Source: Triplophysa rosa (taxonomy: Eukaryota > Chordata > Actinopteri > Cypriniformes > Nemacheilidae). Taken from it: a stretch of DNA of 64,000 nt. The notes under the pieces are model-generated. The model was not told the DNA's origin and searched no databases. It saw only the letters and a list, made by a program, of their open reading frames with translations. Where the stretch lies: assembly GCF_024868665.1 (NCBI RefSeq), contig NC_079907.1, forward strand, positions 13,909,706-13,973,705. The letters run 5' to 3'. Below are positions 53,701 through 59,700 of the stretch, piece after piece. Made by a program: the position numbers and the translations under genes. The number at the start of each line of letters is the position of its first letter. Within the stretch, counting starts at the first letter, position 1.

Positions 53701-56700
53701 GTCAGTCCTTTTCTCTGGTAATTGTATTACTTTTTTCTCTATACAATGCAACTTTGCGTTACAACAGGGAGATAGAAAACTTAAAAACTGACCTGAACAA
53801 TATGAGGACAAATTGGCAGAACAGTAATGTCCATACATACAGATACCCTCGCGCACCGCAAGGGACATGAGGAGTTTGGCGAATACATGAGAAAGTGTTG
53901 GCACTGTTTTGAACAACTTTAGTGCAGAAATGGGAAGAGATAGACAGTGCCGAGTGTGCGCGTCATCTGCGTCAGAGTATTGCGATTGGTCCATAATAGT
54001 CAGCACGTCGTGCTTTTACTAATAATAGTAAGGTAATCCTCATTCTTCATTCACACAGTGCTTCATACTGGTAATTTGCCGGTAACCTTACAACTCCTAT
54101 TGCTGGTAAATTGGGTGTGCTGATTTACTGGAAAGGTTCTGTTCACACACAATCTGTTAACTGCAATTTTCTTGCAATTTACCAGTAAAGACTGTATGTG
54201 TAACGGATAGCTGGCAGGTGCACTGATTCCAAACGAGGGACTGGTGAGGGAACGTGGCGGATCAAGGGAAATGTAGTACTTGGGGGATACACAGGAGAAA
54301 CAGGCATGGGAACAGACCATGACAGTATGTGTAAAAGGGACTGATGTCGCGTTTATAAATCAGGATTTTAGCAGCAGTTAAAGTAACAGCTGTTTGGATT
54401 AAACACAAGATGTTATTGTGTTGTGTTTAGTCAATATTTTATACTCATTTTATGGCTCATTATATGGCATTCCTGTGGCTCAGTGGTTAGAGCATGGCAC
54501 TAGCAACGCCACGGTCATGGGTTCGATCCCTGGCGATTGCACATAGTCAGAATAAAATGTATAGTACAATGCAATGTAAGTCGCTTTGGATAAAAGTGTC
54601 TGCCAAATGCGTAAATGTAAAATACAATTGTAACAATGTTCGTATAAAAGGAGGAAGGAGGCGGGAACCGGCGAACGATAAACAAACTTTTTAATCAAAT
54701 AAACACAACAAAACGAAAGTAAAAGGCCGGCAGCCACCTCACGGTCGACTGCCGGCTACACAAACATAACTAAAACTTAACAATGTCCAGGCCTGGTCCT
54801 CTCTCATCGTGCCTTGCTGTCGCTCCTCCTCGTATGCTTCCGGAGTTCCTCCGTGAGAGACGCGAGACCAGTGTAATGCACAGCTGACACTCATTATCAC
54901 TCGCGCCACGCTTCCTCCTCTCACGGCTCTCGTCCCGCCTCCCTCGTCACAACAATATAATGTGATCAGAGAGTAGAAACAAACAGATTTCAAGTGCCAA
55001 AACGGAAACCAACGGCCAAACGGAAACACGAGCCACGATGTGATGACGTCACAAATTTGCTAATTAGTGTGTGACTCATCAGCCCCACACTCAAAATCCT
55101 GTGGGAAAAACTGTTAATGACTTTTTTTTGACTGTTTAATGACAATTCTTTGAATGGGTCCTGTAGTGTTGTCACAATTAAAGAAACTGTATGGTACGTT
55201 GACATCTAGTGGTTGAGCTTGGTACATTCTCCTTCCTACTTTTTTATAATCTGAAGAACCTTTTTTCACCACAAAGAACCTTTTGTGAAACATAAAGGTT
55301 CTTCAGATGTTAAAGGTTCTTTGTGGAACTGAAAGGTTCTTCCATGGCATCAAAGAACCTTCTCCTTTTTTTTAAGAGTGTTTCGCAGTCTAAATAAAGA
55401 ATATTGGAGAGGCACGTTTAGCCAAGTAACGACTTTTGGTTACTTTTGCTTGTTATCAGAAATAATCTACAGGTACTCTATTATTTGCAAATGTGTACCG
55501 GACGTTAAGGGCAGTCCACGAACGCGCACATGCCCAGTAACGCTTGTTTATGTTGTTGCTTTAAAACCGTCTATAAATTCTTCATTTTATTTTTGAGCAG
55601 CTCTGTTGGTCTTTGACGAAAACACTCCACCCTTCACTATTTATTAGAAAAAACTGCATAACAAAACCTGCAACATGTGTGATATAACAATGTATTCAGT
55701 ACACAGCTCCAGGACGTTTGTATGACACCTCTTACCGCAAGGAACATGTTGATCTCCTTGAGGGTGCGCTGAAGTTCCTGCACTACGGGAAGGTGAAGAC
55801 GAGGGTCGATCTTTAAAGCGAACAAGGAGGACACTTGTAAATGTGAACACACCCTGCTAATCACCTGAAAATAAATTATAATAATTGTAAATACTGAAAA
55901 TATACCAATGTGAATGATTTAATAGTAAAGACAAAGACACACACCCTGTCCATAGTGACATGCTCTCCCTTGGCTGCAAGGGCTCTCATGACATCCTCGG
56001 CCAAACTGTTCACATCATTTGCGTTCATGTCCTGTCGCCGTCTTCCAGCACTATCTTTCTGCAGGGCTTCTTCCGCCCTCCTGTTAGCACCATGTACCTC
56101 CCTCAGCTGGCTGTAGAAGGACTCATAAAAAACTGGCCCCTTACCCGCTTTCAATTTCTCCTCTGCTTTGGACGCAAGAGCTGAAAAGTCCTGGGTGGAG
56201 AGATTTTTAGGGGTTGTTATGAAGGGGGCGGTCCAGTTCTGCAGTAATGGGGATCCTGTCTTGGACCGGATGACTTGATCATTCACACCAGCGGGGATGG
56301 CTTTTGGTTGCACCATCTTTTCAGCCTCATTGATAATCTGTGGTGGTTCTACAAGATCAACGTCGACAGGTTTGTAGTTTGAAAACATGGTATGCTGTAT
56401 TACAAAACAAAACAAAAGAAAAGATACTAACCGTCAAGGTACTTTGCTCGTGCTTGTCTGTTATCTGTAAGCAAGTGAAGAACTTGTTTAGCCTTATGGT
56501 TGTCATACAGTGACACAAACAGTTTTAATGGCAGTGCTGAAAATAGCCATTCTGTAGTTCGGCAATGGAATGGCTAGCAGCTAGAAACCCTTTAAGAACT
56601 ATAGATATTAACTATAGATATATATATATATGGTAAGATGACTTCTTTTATGAAAAATGGGTGTTTTAATGATTATATTACTATGCAGTGATTTTCAATG

Positions 56701-59700
56701 ACGAAATTTCTGTAATGCATATTAGTGACTGTAAAATACAGCATTTATTTTAGTTTGAGAGTGATTTATTTTGAGTTTTGGTATGGGGTCACTGGGCTAG
56801 ATTTGATTTTGTTACACAGATCTGGCAACCCTGCACTGTAGTAGTCTGGAACTTAAACTCACAATCAAGGAGCACTTTTCCACCATCACGCCGAGTCGTT
56901 CTCGTTGTTTAATCGTTCCACTCCGTGCCGATCCATGCCAGCCGGTACGTAAATGGTTTCATTTTCCACCACAGGGCTGATAACGGAAATTTTTAGAATG
57001 TAAACACAAACGCGTTACGCGTTGCCTTGGTAAACACAAGAGACTGAGCTATAACGGCTCTGCGCGCATTCATTAGCACGATTCAGCATGGTTATAGAAC
57101 CGTGCTGAAAATTCCGAGCTGAGAACAGTTTGTAATCGTGTCGTGTTGAACCAGGTTCACGTGGAAACATAACTGTAACTGTTTCAGACTGTGCTTAGAA
57201 CGATTTGGCGCGATGGTGGAAAAGCCCTCAAGTTGTTCCAAAACTGTATCAAATTCTTTGTTCTGCTGAACACAAAAGAAGAGAGTTTAATGATTGTACA
57301 TTTACTTTTAGTCATTTAGCAGACACTTTTATCCAAAGCGACTTACAAACGAGGTAAACAATAGAAGCAATTGGAACAGCATAAGGACAACAAAATGCAT
57401 AAGTGCAGTAAAACTGGTCTCATATAGCCCAGCACAGAATACAAAGCAAAGGTTTTTTCTTATTGTCCGCATCTGTCTGAGTGTCAGACAGCTTAACAGC
57501 GAGAGATCTTGTGGCAGGCGTGACGCTAAGTTGAGGCAGACGCGACGCTAAGTAGCTGACGCGACGCGCGCTCCATTACGAGTAAAACTGGTGGAATAAA
57601 GTAAACAAACAAGTAAATAAAATCATGGTTGCGCTGTTTTGTTTGCTCTCGTCCGCATCTGTCTGAGTGTCAGACAGCTTAACAGCGAGAGATCTTGTGG
57701 CAGGCGTGACGCTAAGGTGAGGCAGATGCGGCGCTAAGTAGCTGACGCGACGCGCGCTCCATTACGAGTAAAACTGGTGGAATAAAGTAAACAAACAAGT
57801 AAATAAAAGCATGGTTGCGCTGTTTTGTTTGCTCTCGTCCGCATCTGTCTGAGTGTCAGACAGATTAACAGCGAGAGATCTTGTGGCAGGCGTGACGCTA
57901 AGTTGAGGCAGACGCGACGCGCGCTCCATTACGAGTAAAACTGGCGGAATAAAGTAAACAAACAAGTAAATAAAAGCATGGTTGCGCTGTTTTGTTTGCT
58001 CTCGTCCGCATCTGTCTGAGTGTCAGGCAGCTTAACAGCGAGAGATCTTTGGCAGGCGTGACGCTAAGCTGAGGCAGACGCTACGCTAAGTAGCTGATGG
58101 GACGCGCGGTTCATACCATTGCGGGAAAAACGGGTCGCAAAACTGCACAATATTACTGTGACTGGTCGCGAGGCAGGCACGTACAACAGTGGCAGATCGC
58201 GAGGCAGGCACGTAGAACAGTGGCAGGTCGCGAGGCAGGCACATAAAACGTTGGCAGGTAGCGAGGCAGGAGTGACAGGTCCAGTGACAGCTCCACCCTT
58301 CACGGAAAGATTTTACTCCGTCTCGAAAATTCTCTGCCTTATTAGGTGGTGAGCTCGCTATGCTGAATGTCTTGTGTAGACTTACTCATACGCGTGCAGA
58401 TGCGTTTTCATCATGAACACATTCATTTTTTGAGTGTTGTTTAGTCACAATATCTTCACACATTCATTCAGAAATGTTCGTTTTGTGAGACTGTACAGCC
58501 CAAACACGACCCATCCATGTGGAAAAACCCAAATATACCTGTCTACTGTGGTACTTTCGTGCTTGACGCAGTGGGGAGAGTTATGCACAAATATACGTAA
58601 ACATTTCCAAAGTGAAGATCTGCCCTTATGAAAATTAACCTTGGTTTCTAATTCATCCGGATGCTGCAGTTTGGGCTGTGACAGATCCACTGTAACTCGA
58701 TTCCTGAAGTTACGGAAACGTTGCGCCACAAAAACAGTTTCTGAGTTATTATGTTAAGATATTGACTAAGAAGACAACAAATACTGAATGTGTTCATGAT
58801 GAAAACGTGTATGGGCAAGCGATTTAACGCTTTTATCATCACAGCCGGCTGTGGATCTGTCACAGCCCAAACTGACGCATCCGGATGAATTAGAAACCAA
58901 GGTTGATTTTTCCACATGGATGGGTCGTGTTTGGGCTGTACAGTCTCACAAAACGAACATTTCTGAATGATTGTGTGAAGATATTGTGACTAAACAACAC
59001 TCAAAACATGAATGTGTTCATGATGAAAACGCGTCTGCACGCGTATGAGAAAGTCTACACGAGACATTCAGCATAGCGAGCTCACCACCTAATAAGGCAG
59101 AGAATTTTCTGCGTGATGTTCTAACAATGTAGCTACTAGTTCTATCGTCTACAGACACCTAATAATCTTAAGAAACACTTAAGACATTTCTGTCTTTGTG
59201 CTCTAATTCGTGTGCATGCGATTTATTGCTTTTATCAGCTCTGCCTGCAGCCTCACATCAACGCATGTACACCTGGCTCCGCCTTCACGCAATGACGCTG
59301 TATCGGGGAGGGGGCGTGGCCAGCTCGAAATGCATTCTCAAGTCCACATTGAATTTTGCAACACTCGACGCGCTGTGTAATGAAAATGTAATCCAAAATG
59401 TTCAACCCGTGAATGTTAATGCATTTAGGGAAAATAACATTTGAATGATCATTTTGCAAACAGTTTTGCTTGGCTATCTTAAACACATACACTCAATCCG
59501 GGAAATGCATTTTAATTTTGCAACTTAAAGAGCGTTAAAATATGCATTTCAAAATACATATTAAAAGTAGTGTAAAATGGACAAATGTCAATTGTGTTAT
59601 TGAATTTTCATTTTCATTTTGCACCTAATGTTGAACATATGTTATTTTAAATGTATATTTAAAGACATAAATGCATTGTCATTTTACATACTGCATTGCC

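Noticed and set aside
54475..54535. Functional tRNA gene
   Set aside because: A and B boxes are present, but no cloverleaf can be closed and a SINE tail follows directly.
56349..56415. Longer exon 4 beginning at CATACCATG (56394)
   Set aside because: That acceptor gives phase 0, but both exon 2 and the microexon end in phase 1. The TTGTAG acceptor at 56349 is the only one that joins without a stop.
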